Positions 28,223 to 36,592 of a stretch of 64,000 bases of DNA are shown in pieces; the first letter of the stretch is position 1, and each line of letters begins with the position of its first letter. The stretch spans positions 620,001 to 684,000 of the forward strand of contig CP155577.1 in assembly GCA_001306305.2 (NCBI GenBank), read 5' to 3'. The notes beneath the pieces were generated by a model. The model ran no database searches and had not been told where the DNA came from. It saw only the letters and a program-made list of their open reading frames with translations. This DNA comes from Citromicrobium bathyomarinum. GTDB taxonomy: Bacteria; Pseudomonadota; Alphaproteobacteria; Sphingomonadales; Sphingomonadaceae. Position numbers and translations under genes: made by a program.

Positions 28223-28645
28223 ATGCGCCTTAGCAACCTTGCCGACTACGCTATCGTGATCATGGCCGCGACCGCCCGCAAATGCGGCGGCGGGCGCGTG
28301 TCGTCGGCCGATCTGGCGCAGGAAACCGGCATTCCCGTGCCGACCGCGCAGAAGATCGTCAGCAAGCTGAGCGCGGCTGGCCTGCTCCGCTCCACCAGAG
28401 GCGCGGGCGGCGGGCTCCAACTGGGCCGACCCGCGGCGGCGATCAGCATGGCCGACATCGTCGAGGCGATCGAAGGGCCTATCGCGCTCGTCAGTTGCAT
28501 CGACACCGGCGATTGCGCAGTCGAGCACGAATGCAGCGTCAAGCCGCACTGGCCGGTGGTCAATGCCGCGGTGCGCGGCGCGCTGGCCGAGGTTTCGCTG
28601 GCGAAAATTGCGGGCGCAGTACCTGCACAGAAAGAAGTGGCATGA
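28223..28645 (+). CDS. Rrf2 family transcriptional regulator of the suf operon
   Basis: 140-residue winged-helix repressor/sensor of the Rrf2 (IscR/SufR) family. N-terminal HTH region [34 protein letters not shown] and [23 protein letters not shown] are typical, and three cysteines spaced C-X5-C-X5-C ([14 protein letters not shown], about residues 92-106) would bind an Fe-S cluster, so it should sense cluster status and set suf expression. ATG 28223 is chosen over an upstream TTG because it starts at the conserved MRLS. Its TGA overlaps the sufB ATG (ATGA). Confidence 0.92.
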   Translation: MRLSNLADYAIVIMAATARKCGGGRVSSADLAQETGIPVPTAQKIVSKLSAAGLLRSTRGAGGGLQLGRPAAAISMADIVEAIEGPIALVSCIDTGDCAVEHECSVKPHWPVVNAAVRGALAEVSLAKIAGAVPAQKEVA

Positions 28646-30135
28646 ACGAAGCAATCGACCTCAAGCAGCCCGAGCAGGACGCGGAGGCAAAGGCAGCCGC
28701 CGCGAAAGCCGCCGACTACGAGTTCGGCTGGCATTCGGACATCGAGACCGACTACGCGCCCAAGGGCCTGAGCGAAGACACGGTCAGGTTCATCTCGGCC
28801 AAGAAGAAAGAGCCCGAGTGGATGCTTGAATGGCGGCTCAAGGCCTATCGCAAGTGGCTGACCATGACCGAGCCGGACTGGGCGAAAATCGGCTATCCGG
28901 CGATCGATTATCAGGACGCGTATTACTACGCCGCGCCCAAGAAGAAGGAAGAGCTCGAAAGCCTCGACGAGCTCGATCCCGAGATCAAGTCGGTCTACGA
29001 CAAGCTGGGCATCCCGCTGGCGGAGCAGGAAGTGCTCGCCGGGGTGAAGGGCGCGCGCAAGGTTGCGGTGGATGCGGTGTTCGACAGCGTCAGCGTCGCC
29101 ACCACCTTCCGCGAGGAATTGCAGAAGGCGGGGGTGATCTTCCTCTCGATCAGCGAGGCGATCCGCGAGCACCCGGAACTGGTCAAGAAGTGGCTCGGCC
29201 GCGTGGTGCCGCAGAACGACAACTACTTCGCGTGCCTCAACTCGGCGGTCTTTTCCGACGGCACCTTCGTTTACATCCCCGAAGGCGTGCGCTGCCCGAT
29301 GGAGCTCTCCACCTATTTCCGCATCAATGCGGAGAACACCGGCCAGTTCGAACGCACGCTGATCGTCGCCGAAAAGGGCAGCTACGTCAGCTATCTCGAA
29401 GGCTGCACCGCGCCGATGCGCGACGAGAACCAGCTCCATGCCGCCGTGGTCGAGCTGGTCGCGATGGACGATGCCGAGATCAAGTATTCGACCGTCCAGA
29501 ACTGGTACCCCGGCAACTCCGAAGGCGTCGGCGGGATCTACAATTTCGTCACCAAGCGTGGCCTGTGCCAGGGCGCGCGCAGCAAGATCAGCTGGACGCA
29601 GGTCGAAACCGGCTCTGCGGTGACGTGGAAGTATCCGAGCTGCGTGCTCAACGGTGAAAACTCCGTGGGCGAGTTCTACTCGGTCGCGGTCACCAACAAC
29701 CACCAGCAGGCCGATACCGGGACGAAGATGATCCACAACGGCAAGGGCAGCCGCTCGACGATCATCTCCAAGGGGATCAGCGCGGGCCAGAGCAACAACA
29801 CCTATCGCGGGCTGGTCCGCGTGGCCGCCAACGCCGAGGGCGTACGCAACCGCACCGAGTGCGATTCGCTGCTGCTGGGCGACCGCTGCGGCGCGCACAC
29901 CGTGCCCTATATCGAAGTGAAGAACCCCACCGCGCAGATCGAGCACGAGGCCACCACCAGCAAGATCTCCGACGACCAGCTGTTCTACGCGCAGCAGCGC
30001 GGGCTCGACGAGGAAGCGGCGATCGCGCTGATCGTCAACGGCTTCGCCAAGGAAGTGCTGAAGGAACTGCCGATGGAATTCGCGGTCGAGGCGCAGAAGC
30101 TGCTGGCGATCTCGCTCGAGGGGAGCGTGGGGTGA
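28642..30135 (+). CDS. sufB: Fe-S cluster assembly scaffold SufB
   Basis: Core of the SufBC2D scaffold on which Fe-S clusters are built. 497 residues with the SufB signatures [96 protein letters not shown] (in part) and [16 protein letters not shown]. The start overlaps the regulator stop by four bases. The next gene begins inside the sufB stop (GTGA), so translation is coupled onward into non-suf genes. Confidence 0.97.
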   Translation: MNEAIDLKQPEQDAEAKAAAAKAADYEFGWHSDIETDYAPKGLSEDTVRFISAKKKEPEWMLEWRLKAYRKWLTMTEPDWAKIGYPAIDYQDAYYYAAPKKKEELESLDELDPEIKSVYDKLGIPLAEQEVLAGVKGARKVAVDAVFDSVSVATTFREELQKAGVIFLSISEAIREHPELVKKWLGRVVPQNDNYFACLNSAVFSDGTFVYIPEGVRCPMELSTYFRINAENTGQFERTLIVAEKGSYVSYLEGCTAPMRDENQLHAAVVELVAMDDAEIKYSTVQNWYPGNSEGVGGIYNFVTKRGLCQGARSKISWTQVETGSAVTWKYPSCVLNGENSVGEFYSVAVTNNHQQADTGTKMIHNGKGSRSTIISKGISAGQSNNTYRGLVRVAANAEGVRNRTECDSLLLGDRCGAHTVPYIEVKNPTAQIEHEATTSKISDDQLFYAQQRGLDEEAAIALIVNGFAKEVLKELPMEFAVEAQKLLAISLEGSVG

Positions 30136-30431
30136 GCCACGGCGATATCCAGCAGGGGTGGACCCAAGATGGCACTTTCAAGGACGCCAATGGTGACGAC
30201 GTACGGTGTTACGATGTCGTAGCCCTTCTTGAAGCGGCGGCTTCAGAGCCGGACCCCGCTGGCTCTGTGGCTATGCTTCCTGCCGGCACCAGCGGGACCG
30301 TGCTTTTTTACAAGACCGGGCAGCCTTGCTGGCTTGAACTGGAATACGAGACAGACCGAAGGATCTTCGGAATTGTCGAGGCAACCAAGACTAAGCTCCA
30401 CCTGCGCAGCGAAGAAAAGTATCCGCGATGA
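30132..30431 (+). CDS. small protein in suf operon, DUF4926-like
   Basis: 99 residues from a GTG that overlaps the sufB stop (GTGA); its own stop overlaps the next start (ATGA). This double overlap, with frame kept throughout, argues strongly that it is translated. The sequence suggests a small beta-barrel: DVVALLE near residue 28, [20 protein letters not shown] and [17 protein letters not shown] recall the DUF4926 pattern (D-V-V ... G-T-V ... E-V-E-F ... L-R). DUF4926 is of unknown function. The family link is my reading of the pattern and is only moderately secure. Confidence 0.72.
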   Translation: MSHGDIQQGWTQDGTFKDANGDDVRCYDVVALLEAAASEPDPAGSVAMLPAGTSGTVLFYKTGQPCWLELEYETDRRIFGIVEATKTKLHLRSEEKYPR

Positions 30432-31003
30432 CCGACCGCAAGACCCTCCAGCTCCGCGATCCTTCCGATAGCGAGACCAGCGCCCCCGCCGTCAAACGCA
30501 AGGGCCGCGGGTGGGAAATCTCGGAGAAGCGCCTCGATGCGCTGCATGATCGTGCGCGCGAGATGCGCCGCCATGCGAGCCCGGCGCACAAGGCGCTGGC
30601 CGAGAAGTTTTCCAAGGCCGATTTCGGGCGCTATTCATTCACCCGCTTCGCGGTGGTCGGCAGCGCGATCGTCGATTTCAACTCGCACAACATGGGCCTC
30701 GCGATCCTGATCGACGAGGAGGGTGTGGAGCCCGCCATCGCGACCCGGCGCGACAAAAGCCTCGAGGCGGTCGGCATCCGCGTGGTCCACGTGCCCGCCG
30801 CCGATATCCTCGCCGATATCGACGCGGTGCTGGCCAAGCTGACGCAGGAAATGCGCGCCGCGATCGCCAACCGCAAGGAAGCGCGCCGCCGTCACGAAGA
30901 GGCTAATCCGCGCCAGACCAAACCGCGCTACGATCGCGACGGCAACGGCCCGCCGCGCCCGAACAACCGGGGCAGGAGCGACCGGGGGCGGCGCGATGGA
31001 TAG
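30428..31003 (+). CDS. DUF559-like (Vsr/endonuclease-fold) protein in suf operon
   Basis: 191 residues. The middle (about 40-135) matches the layout of DUF559, a PD-(D/E)XK nuclease-fold family: MRRHASPAHKALAEKF, GRYSFTRFAVVGSAIVDFNS, LAILIDEEG, RRDKSLEAVGIRVVHV and a C-terminal helix. The Asp of IVDF is kept, but where DUF559 normally has E-V-D-G-x-x-H the sequence reads LIDEEGVEP, so the usual acidic residue and His look lost. A basic, Gly/Pro/Arg-rich tail (residues about 150-191) suggests nucleic-acid contact. Overlaps its neighbours by 4 and 8 bases. Confidence 0.78.
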   Translation: MTDRKTLQLRDPSDSETSAPAVKRKGRGWEISEKRLDALHDRAREMRRHASPAHKALAEKFSKADFGRYSFTRFAVVGSAIVDFNSHNMGLAILIDEEGVEPAIATRRDKSLEAVGIRVVHVPAADILADIDAVLAKLTQEMRAAIANRKEARRRHEEANPRQTKPRYDRDGNGPPRPNNRGRSDRGRRDG

Positions 31004-31511
31004 GCTCGAAATTCTCGCCCACGCAGAGGTGGCCGACGCGAGCCGTGACCTGCTCGCGATGCAGGCGCTCGCGCGGGAGGTGCTGACCTCCGACGCACCC
31101 CGCCTCGCGCCGCTCGCCCGCATCCTGCGCCGCGATCTCGACGCTGCGATCAATGGCAGGGCCACACCGTGGACGACCACGCGTACCCGTCTGGAAGCGC
31201 GCAAGCTTGCCAGGCTGGCGACTTCGCCCGCGCCGCAAGCCGCGCCCTTCGCGCGGACCCGCGCTGCGCGCCCTGCCGTGCATCCGTCCGATGAGCGCAA
31301 CGAACTGCTGCACGTCGGCGCCGCGCTGACCGCGCTCGCGCTGTGGCTCGCCTGGGCCGCGCAGCTTTCGGCGCAGAACGTGATTGCGTGGGACGGCGGC
31401 ACCGGCACGGCGCAGACGCAGAACCTCGTTTCCCTTTACGCACCCGCGGTGCTGGCGCTGCTCGCCACGCTGATCGCGATCAATCCTCCCAACCGGGTGG
31501 CACGCCCTTGA
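30996..31511 (+). CDS. hypothetical membrane protein in suf operon
   Basis: 171 residues, not recognised. The first 105 residues are soluble, rich in Ala, Arg and Leu and predicted helical; two hydrophobic segments follow (LLHVGAALTALALWLAWAA, about 108-127, and LYAPAVLALLATLIAI, about 147-163), separated by a short polar loop (WDGGTGTAQTQN). It starts eight bases inside the DUF559-like gene and its stop shares bases with the next start (TTGA). High GC may inflate frames here, but the chained overlaps and clean membrane segments support it. Confidence 0.62.
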   Translation: MDRLEILAHAEVADASRDLLAMQALAREVLTSDAPRLAPLARILRRDLDAAINGRATPWTTTRTRLEARKLARLATSPAPQAAPFARTRAARPAVHPSDERNELLHVGAALTALALWLAWAAQLSAQNVIAWDGGTGTAQTQNLVSLYAPAVLALLATLIAINPPNRVARP

Positions 31512-31843
31512 AGATCGCCTGCGCCATCCTCGCCGGGCTGCTGCTGACCGTGCCCATTTCTGCGCAGGAGACGCTGAGCCCTGCGCAGGCCGAAACCCGC
31601 TTGCGCGGATGCCTGCAAGCCGGCGCGGGAGGTGCCCCGCGTACGGGTCTGCGCGCTGCGGTGGTTGCGGTGAGAGCGCTGTGCAAACCGCAGATCGATC
31701 GTGTTGCCGACAATCGCATCGCGGACGCCACGCAAGGCCTGACCGGCGACGAGGCCGAGCAGGCCAGGCAGAGCGCCATCCTCCAGCTCAACGACGAGAT
31801 CGCCCGTGCGATCGCCAATTTCACCGGATTGAGAACCCTTTAA
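31508..31843 (+). CDS. hypothetical secreted protein in suf operon
   Basis: 111 residues from TTG 31508, overlapping the previous stop by four bases. N-terminal signal peptide (KIACAILAGLLLTVPISAQ, cleavage about residue 20), then a small helical domain with two cysteines (LRGCLQAG and VRALCKPQID) that could pair in the periplasm, and DNRIADATQGLTGDEAEQA. Not recognised. It is followed after three bases by sufC. Why a secreted protein should be coupled to cytosolic Fe-S assembly is unclear. Confidence 0.65.
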   Translation: MKIACAILAGLLLTVPISAQETLSPAQAETRLRGCLQAGAGGAPRTGLRAAVVAVRALCKPQIDRVADNRIADATQGLTGDEAEQARQSAILQLNDEIARAIANFTGLRTL

Positions 31844-31846
31844 GCT

Positions 31847-32611
31847 ATGCTCCAGATCGATAACCTCCACGCCGAAATCGCCTCCGAAAATGGGGGGGGC
31901 AAGAAGATCCTCGACGGCCTCACGCTCACCGTGAACGCGGGCGAGGTGCACGCCATCATGGGCCCCAACGGCGCGGGCAAGTCGACGCTTGCCTATGTGC
32001 TCGGCGGGCGACCTGGATACGAAGTGACCGAAGGCTCGGTCACTTTCCGTGGGCAAGACTTGCTCGAAATGGACCCGCACGAGCGGGCGGCAGCGGGCCT
32101 GTTCCTCGGCTTCCAGTACCCGGTCGAGATTCCCGGCGTTTCCAACATCCAGTTCCTGCGCGAGGCGCTCAACGCGCAGCGCCGGGCACGCGGTGAAGAG
32201 GCGATGACCGGGGGCGATTTCCTCAAGCTGGCCAAGGAAAAGGCAGGCCTGCTCAAGCTCGACATGGAAATGCTCAAGCGCAACGTGAACGTCGGCTTCT
32301 CCGGCGGCGAGAAGAAGCGCGCCGAGATGGTCCAGATGGGCATTCTCGATCCGCAATTCGCGGTGCTGGACGAGACCGATAGCGGCCTCGACATCGACGC
32401 GCTGCGCGTGGTCGGCGACGGGATCAACGCGATCATGCGCAACCCGGAAAAGGGCGTGCTGCTGATCACCCACTACCAGCGGCTGCTCGACGTGGTGCAG
32501 CCCGACCGGGTCTCGATCCTGAGTAAGGGGCGCATCGTTAAGACCGGCGGGCCGGAACTGGCCACCGATCTGGAGCGCGAAGGCTACGACGCGGTGATGG
32601 CAGATGCCTGA
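31847..32611 (+). CDS. sufC: Fe-S assembly ATPase SufC
   Basis: ABC-type ATPase that drives conformational change of SufB-SufD. 254 residues. Walker A GPNGAGKSTLAYVLGGRPGY (about residues 37-56), ABC signature GFSGGEKKRAEM, Walker B with the SufC-type FAVLDETDSGLDIDALRVV, and the H-loop LLITHYQRLLD. ATG 31847 starts MLQIDNLHAEI. Overlaps sufD by eight bases. Confidence 0.97.
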   Translation: MLQIDNLHAEIASENGGGKKILDGLTLTVNAGEVHAIMGPNGAGKSTLAYVLGGRPGYEVTEGSVTFRGQDLLEMDPHERAAAGLFLGFQYPVEIPGVSNIQFLREALNAQRRARGEEAMTGGDFLKLAKEKAGLLKLDMEMLKRNVNVGFSGGEKKRAEMVQMGILDPQFAVLDETDSGLDIDALRVVGDGINAIMRNPEKGVLLITHYQRLLDVVQPDRVSILSKGRIVKTGGPELATDLEREGYDAVMADA

Positions 32612-33374
32612 AGCAGCGCTCCTTCCAACGAACCGCGACGAAGCCTGGCGCTATTCGGATATCGACGCGCTGCAGGATACCACACCCGACACGTTCGAGG
32701 CGTGGGAAGATGTCCGCGTGGCCGAGGGTGAGACGTGGTCCGACCTGATCGTACTCGACGGCGGCGCCAACAAGGATGGGGGCCTGGAGATGCGCCGCCT
32801 GCGGATCGTGCTCGAAAAGAACGCCCGGGCCGAACTCGCCGCCCTGGTCGCTGGCGGCCAGCTCGGGCGGCTCGAAGTGGTCGTCACGCTGGCCGAAGGC
32901 GCGCATTTCGAACTTGGCGGCATCACGCTGGGCGGTGGCGACACCACCCGCGAGATCGTCACCCGTATGGCGCATGAAAAGCCCGGCGCGACCAGCAACC
33001 AGACCGTGCGCAGCGTCCACTGGGGCAAGGGTACGGGCAATTTCCTCGGCCGGATCGACGTCGTGCGCGATGCGCAGAAGACCGACGCGGCGCAGAGCTT
33101 CAAGGGCCTGCTGCTGGAAAAGGGCGCGAGCGTGAACAGCGTGCCGCAGCTCGAAATCTATGCCGACGACGTGCAGTGCGCGCATGGCGCGAGCGTGGGC
33201 CAGCTGGACGAGAACGCGCGCTTCTACATGGCCGCGCGCGGCCTGCCGCCCGAAACCATCCGCCGCTTGCTGGTGCAGGCCTTCATCGGCGATGCCACGC
33301 GCGAACTGGCGGACGAAGCCACGCGCGAGACGCTGTTGGAAAAGGCGCTCGCCAAGCTGGAAGAGCGGGCGTGA
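32604..33374 (+). CDS. sufD: Fe-S assembly scaffold partner SufD
   Basis: SufB paralogue forming the SufBCD complex. 256 residues, shorter than E. coli SufD (about 420) as is common in alphaproteobacteria. Marks: NRDEAWRYSDIDAL at the start, and the conserved C-terminal core GLLLEKGASVNSVPQLEIYA, DVQCAHGASVGQLDENA and LVQAFIGDATRELAD. Its stop overlaps the next start (TGATG). Confidence 0.94.
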   Translation: MPEAALLPTNRDEAWRYSDIDALQDTTPDTFEAWEDVRVAEGETWSDLIVLDGGANKDGGLEMRRLRIVLEKNARAELAALVAGGQLGRLEVVVTLAEGAHFELGGITLGGGDTTREIVTRMAHEKPGATSNQTVRSVHWGKGTGNFLGRIDVVRDAQKTDAAQSFKGLLLEKGASVNSVPQLEIYADDVQCAHGASVGQLDENARFYMAARGLPPETIRRLLVQAFIGDATRELADEATRETLLEKALAKLEERA

Positions 33375-33796
33375 TGCGCGCGCAAACATTTTTTTGTGCG
33401 TGGCCGGTATTGCTGGCCGCATGCGCAGTTTCGGCTCAAGCTCCGGCGCATTCGCAGGAAATCGCTTCCTCTGACACCTATCGCGGAATGGCCCCGCCGG
33501 ACCAAACTTTTGCGAACCCGCTTAGCGTCGCTCAAGCATTTACCGGAGGGTATTCTTCCTCGGCGGAGGTCGGCCCGGTAATAAAGGTGCGGGTCGACCC
33601 GCATCCGGATTCCGACGGTCGGGCGATCGTGACTGCGTCTGCTGAGCCGTTGCTCGACGACTCGATCAAGGCGGAGGAATGGGTTGCCATCATCGTACCG
33701 GAAGACGGTCGCTGGCGGGTAGAGACGCTTGCAATACGCTTCAAATGCTGGCGCGCTACAGAGCGAGATAAGTGGACGACAGACCTATGCCCGTGA
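33374..33796 (+). CDS. hypothetical secreted protein between sufD and sufS
   Basis: 140 residues starting at ATG 33374, inside the sufD stop (TGATG). A signal peptide is clear (FFCAWPVLLAACAVSAQ; the LLAAC could also be a lipobox), followed by a region ending ESIKAEEWVAII-like strands, RWRVETLAIRFKCWR and a terminal KWTTDLCP. The last two cysteines probably form a disulfide. The pattern W-x-V ... K-C-x-R ... W-x-x-x-x-C resembles small uncharacterised exported proteins in related genomes. Second exported protein within this operon. Confidence 0.7.
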   Translation: MRAQTFFCAWPVLLAACAVSAQAPAHSQEIASSDTYRGMAPPDQTFANPLSVAQAFTGGYSSSAEVGPVIKVRVDPHPDSDGRAIVTASAEPLLDDSIKAEEWVAIIVPEDGRWRVETLAIRFKCWRATERDKWTTDLCP

Positions 33797-33810
33797 AGGA
33801 ACACACGCAG

Positions 33811-34980
33811 ATGGTCTCGAAATCCGTATTCCCCGGCATGGTCACCGAAGATGGAAATCCGTGGCACTATCTCGACAGCGGTGCCACCGCGCAGAAACCG
33901 CGCGTGGTGATCGATGCGATGGCGCGCGCGCTGGGCGAGGATTATGCGACCGTCCATCGCGGGATCTACAGCCGCTCGGCGCAGATGACGCTGGGTTACG
34001 AGGCTGCGCGTCGCCGGGTCGCCGCCTTTATTGGTGGCGGTGAGGATGAGCTCGTCTTCACCCGCGGTGCGACCGAAGCGATCAACCTTGTCGCCTATAG
34101 CTACCCCAAGAAGGGCCGCGTGCTGCTCAGCCAGTTGGAGCATCACTCCAACATCGTGCCGTGGCAGTTGGCGGGTTGGCAGGTCGACGTCTGCCCCCTG
34201 ACCGACGACGGCCGGATCGATCTCGACGCGGCGGAACAGATGCTGACGCCCGAGCACGAAATGGTCGCCTTCGCGCATGTCTCCAACGTGCTGGGCTCGG
34301 TGCTCGACGCCCAACGCGCGGCGGAGTTGGCGCATTCGGTGGGCGCGAAGTTGCTGCTCGACGGCTGCCAGGCTGCACCGCGCCTGCCGGTCGATGTCGA
34401 GGCGATCGGCTGCGATTTCTACGCGATGAGCGCGCACAAGATGTACGGCCCGACCGGCATCGGTGCGCTGTGGGGCCGCAAGGAGCTGCTCGAGTCCATG
34501 CCCCCATGGCAGGGTGGTGGCTCGATGATCGACAAGGTCACCTTTGCCGAAACCACCTACGCCCCGCCGCCGCAGCGGTTCGAGGCAGGCACGCCCGCGA
34601 TCGCCGAAGCGCTCGCCTTTGCGACCGCGTGTGACTTCATCGAGGATATCGGCCTCGACACTATCGAGGCTCACGAACGTTCGCTGGTTTCGCAACTGCG
34701 CGAGGAACTCGCCCGCATTCAGGGCGTGCGCGTGTTCGGGCCGGAAGATTCGCTCGCCATCGTCTCGTTCGAACTGCCGGGGGTTCACCCGCACGATCTG
34801 GGCACCATATTGGATGAAGAGAACGTGGCGATCCGTGCTGGCCACCATTGCTGCCAGCCGCTGATGGACCACCTCGGCGTGCCGGGCACGGCGCGCGCCA
34901 GCTTCGGGGTCTATTCCGACGAGAGTGACATCGCCGCACTGATGCGCGGGATCGACCGCACACTGAAGATTTTCGCCTGA
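33811..34980 (+). CDS. sufS: cysteine desulfurase SufS
   Basis: PLP enzyme supplying sulfur from cysteine. Group II desulfurase marks: HYLDSGATAQKPRVV, ATVHRGIYSRSAQMT, TRGATEAINLVAYSY, the PLP Lys in AMSAHKMYGPTGIGALWG, and the catalytic Cys in IRAGHHCCQPLM. Start 33811 (MVSKSVFPGM) is preferred for its AAGGA ten bases upstream; ATG 33787 would overlap the previous gene and add eight residues. 389 residues from 33811. Confidence 0.95.
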   Translation: MVSKSVFPGMVTEDGNPWHYLDSGATAQKPRVVIDAMARALGEDYATVHRGIYSRSAQMTLGYEAARRRVAAFIGGGEDELVFTRGATEAINLVAYSYPKKGRVLLSQLEHHSNIVPWQLAGWQVDVCPLTDDGRIDLDAAEQMLTPEHEMVAFAHVSNVLGSVLDAQRAAELAHSVGAKLLLDGCQAAPRLPVDVEAIGCDFYAMSAHKMYGPTGIGALWGRKELLESMPPWQGGGSMIDKVTFAETTYAPPPQRFEAGTPAIAEALAFATACDFIEDIGLDTIEAHERSLVSQLREELARIQGVRVFGPEDSLAIVSFELPGVHPHDLGTILDEENVAIRAGHHCCQPLMDHLGVPGTARASFGVYSDESDIAALMRGIDRTLKIFA

Positions 34981-34990
34981 GGAACGCAGG

Positions 34991-35494
34991 ATGAGCGACG
35001 AAGAAAAAGATTACATCGCGGCCCCTTCGCCGACCGAGCAGATGGTCGCGAGCAAACCACCCCGCGCGCGGGTGGAAGACGCGGTCGATCCGGATGAAGA
35101 AACTGCCGGCGAGAAGCTTGCGCGCAAGCGCGACTATCTCGACGGATTCCTCAAGAAGAAGCCCGAAGCGTCGAGCGAGACAGGTGCGGGCGGGGCCCTG
35201 CAGGAAGCGGTGATCGCCGCGCTCAAGGAAATCTACGACCCCGAAATCCCGGTCAATATCTACGATCTGGGCCTGATCTACGGCGTCGAAGTCTCCGAGG
35301 ACAAGGATGTGGTCGTCACCATGACGCTGACCACGCCGCACTGCCCGGTGGCCGAATCCATGCCCGCCGAGGTCGAAATTCGCACCGGCTCGGTGCCCGG
35401 CGTGCGCGATGCCGAGGTCAATCTGGTGTGGGACCCGCCGTGGGGCCCGGACAAGATGACCGACGAGGCGCGGCTCGAACTGGGAATGTTATAG
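34991..35494 (+). CDS. sufT: SufT-like DUF59 Fe-S maturation protein
   Basis: 167 residues: an N-terminal charged, probably disordered part (1 to about 70) and a C-terminal MIP18/DUF59 domain with LKEIYDPEIPVNIYDLGLIY, VTMTLTTPHCPVAESMP (conserved Cys) and VNLVWDPPWGPDKMTDEAR. SufT proteins help Fe-S protein maturation. Ten bases after sufS, with an AGGAACGCAGG ribosome region. Confidence 0.93.
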   Translation: MSDEEKDYIAAPSPTEQMVASKPPRARVEDAVDPDEETAGEKLARKRDYLDGFLKKKPEASSETGAGGALQEAVIAALKEIYDPEIPVNIYDLGLIYGVEVSEDKDVVVTMTLTTPHCPVAESMPAEVEIRTGSVPGVRDAEVNLVWDPPWGPDKMTDEARLELGML

Positions 35495-35499
35495 GCTTT

Positions 35500-35522
35500 C
35501 GTCCGAAGTGCTACTTCGGACG
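35500..35522. promoter_or_regulatory. perfect 10-bp inverted repeat between sufT and sufA
   Basis: CGTCCGAAGT-GCT-ACTTCGGACG, inside the 45-base gap and 17 bases before the sufA ATG. In RNA it makes a strong hairpin with a 3-base loop and no T-run; in DNA it contains the same TCGGAC half-site as the operator at 28194, arranged outward. Confidence 0.6.
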
Positions 35523-35539
35523 AGTTGGGATTGATCGAT

Positions 35540-35893
35540 ATGGCTACGAAAACTCGCGAACGGCCTGCCGCCGTCACACTGACGCCCGCCGCTGAGCAGC
35601 GCGTGGCCAACCTGATGGCGAAGGCTCCCGACGATGCGATCGGGGTCAAGCTCTCCACGCCGCGGCGCGGCTGCTCGGGTCTTGCCTACTCGGTCGATTA
35701 TGTGAGCGAGGAACAGGGTTTCGACGAGAAGATCGAGACCCCCGGCGGCGTGTTCTACATCGATGGAGCCTCGGTGCTCTACCTCGTCGGCAGCGTGATG
35801 GACTGGGTGGAGGACGATTTCTCCGCCGGCTTCGTGTTCGAGAATCCCAACGCCAAGGGCGCGTGTGGCTGCGGCGAAAGCTTCATGGTATAG
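35540..35893 (+). CDS. sufA: A-type Fe-S carrier SufA (HesB/IscA family)
   Basis: 117-residue A-type carrier that passes Fe-S clusters to targets. The three cluster cysteines are present: RRGCSGLAY and KGACGCGESF. ATG 35540 (MATKTRERPAAVTLTPAAEQR) is used; upstream TTG codons are less likely. Last recognised gene of the suf operon. Confidence 0.95.
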   Translation: MATKTRERPAAVTLTPAAEQRVANLMAKAPDDAIGVKLSTPRRGCSGLAYSVDYVSEEQGFDEKIETPGGVFYIDGASVLYLVGSVMDWVEDDFSAGFVFENPNAKGACGCGESFMV

Positions 35894-35900
35894 GGGGCAG

Positions 35901-36140
35901 ATGAGCCCTGCCGCCAAAGTCGTCGCTCGAATGGTCGCGCTTGCCGTCGTTCACGGCCTTCGCAGCGGTCAAGGCCGCATCTCGGTGGAAGAGCAGGCGC
36001 CCTGGCTGTTCCAGAACCGGCAGCCGAAACGGCGTCGCAAGCCACCTGAGGCAGGAATGCCCGTCCCGGCAGTGCCACCGCGCGGACCGTTGCCCGCGCA
36101 GGGTGGGGCTGAAGCCCCGCTCGATTTCGGCAGGGACTAG
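35901..36140 (+). CDS. hypothetical small protein after sufA
   Basis: 79 residues from ATG 35901, seven bases after the sufA stop with TAGGGGG just ahead. Sequence MSPAAKVVARMVALAVVHG then a basic Arg/Pro-rich C-terminal half. No recognised family. Its TAG shares the bases CTAG with the stop of the convergent lipoprotein gene. Composition is biased enough that it could be a chance frame. Confidence 0.45.
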   Translation: MSPAAKVVARMVALAVVHGLRSGQGRISVEEQAPWLFQNRQPKRRRKPPEAGMPVPAVPPRGPLPAQGGAEAPLDFGRD

Positions 36141-36592
36141 CGCCGCAGCGCCTTGGCGCAGGCGCCCCGGTCCACATCCAGCGCATCGCTCGCGCGGCGG
36201 GCGTCGACATAGGTCGCGGTCGGCTCCGCGCCGGGCGATAGCGGGTAGAGAAACACGTCGAGCACGCATTGCTCGCCTGCGAATTGCAGCTTGCGCGCAT
36301 CCCCTTCCAGAACATCGAGCCGGGGCGGGCCGAAGGTCTGTTCCAGCTGGCTCGCCCTCGATCCGATCACGAAGGACAGCGCGGGGTCGTTCATCACCTT
36401 GGGCGCGATGAACGCGCCGGGCACGCTCGGCCGGGGATCGCTCGGCGGGATCGGCGTGGTCCGGGGCGGCGGGCCGCTGCTGCGCGGCACGCTCGGCTGG
36501 CCGGTGCGCGGCGCAGGCGCACCCGGCGCGGCGCAGGCGGCGACCAGCGGCAGCAGCGCGAAGCCGAGCAGGGTCTTGGGAAGATCAGGCAT
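36137..36592 (-). CDS. hypothetical lipoprotein
   Basis: 151 residues with a lipobox (PLVAACAAPG, Cys about residue 20), a Pro/Ser/Thr-rich linker of about 40 residues and a C-terminal globular part (SRASQLEQTFGPPRLDV, GEQCVLDVFLYPL) that has the look of the small exported SmpA/OmlA-like fold proteins, not proven. Overlaps the preceding EI24 gene by eight bases. Confidence 0.72.
   Translation of the reverse strand: MPDLPKTLLGFALLPLVAACAAPGAPAPRTGQPSVPRSSGPPPRTTPIPPSDPRPSVPGAFIAPKVMNDPALSFVIGSRASQLEQTFGPPRLDVLEGDARKLQFAGEQCVLDVFLYPLSPGAEPTATYVDARRASDALDVDRGACAKALRR

Noticed and set aside
35883-36269. Minus-strand frame across the end of sufA and the lipoprotein gene
   Set aside because: It is out of frame with the recognised lipoprotein (which has a lipobox and coupled upstream gene) and has no conserved feature.
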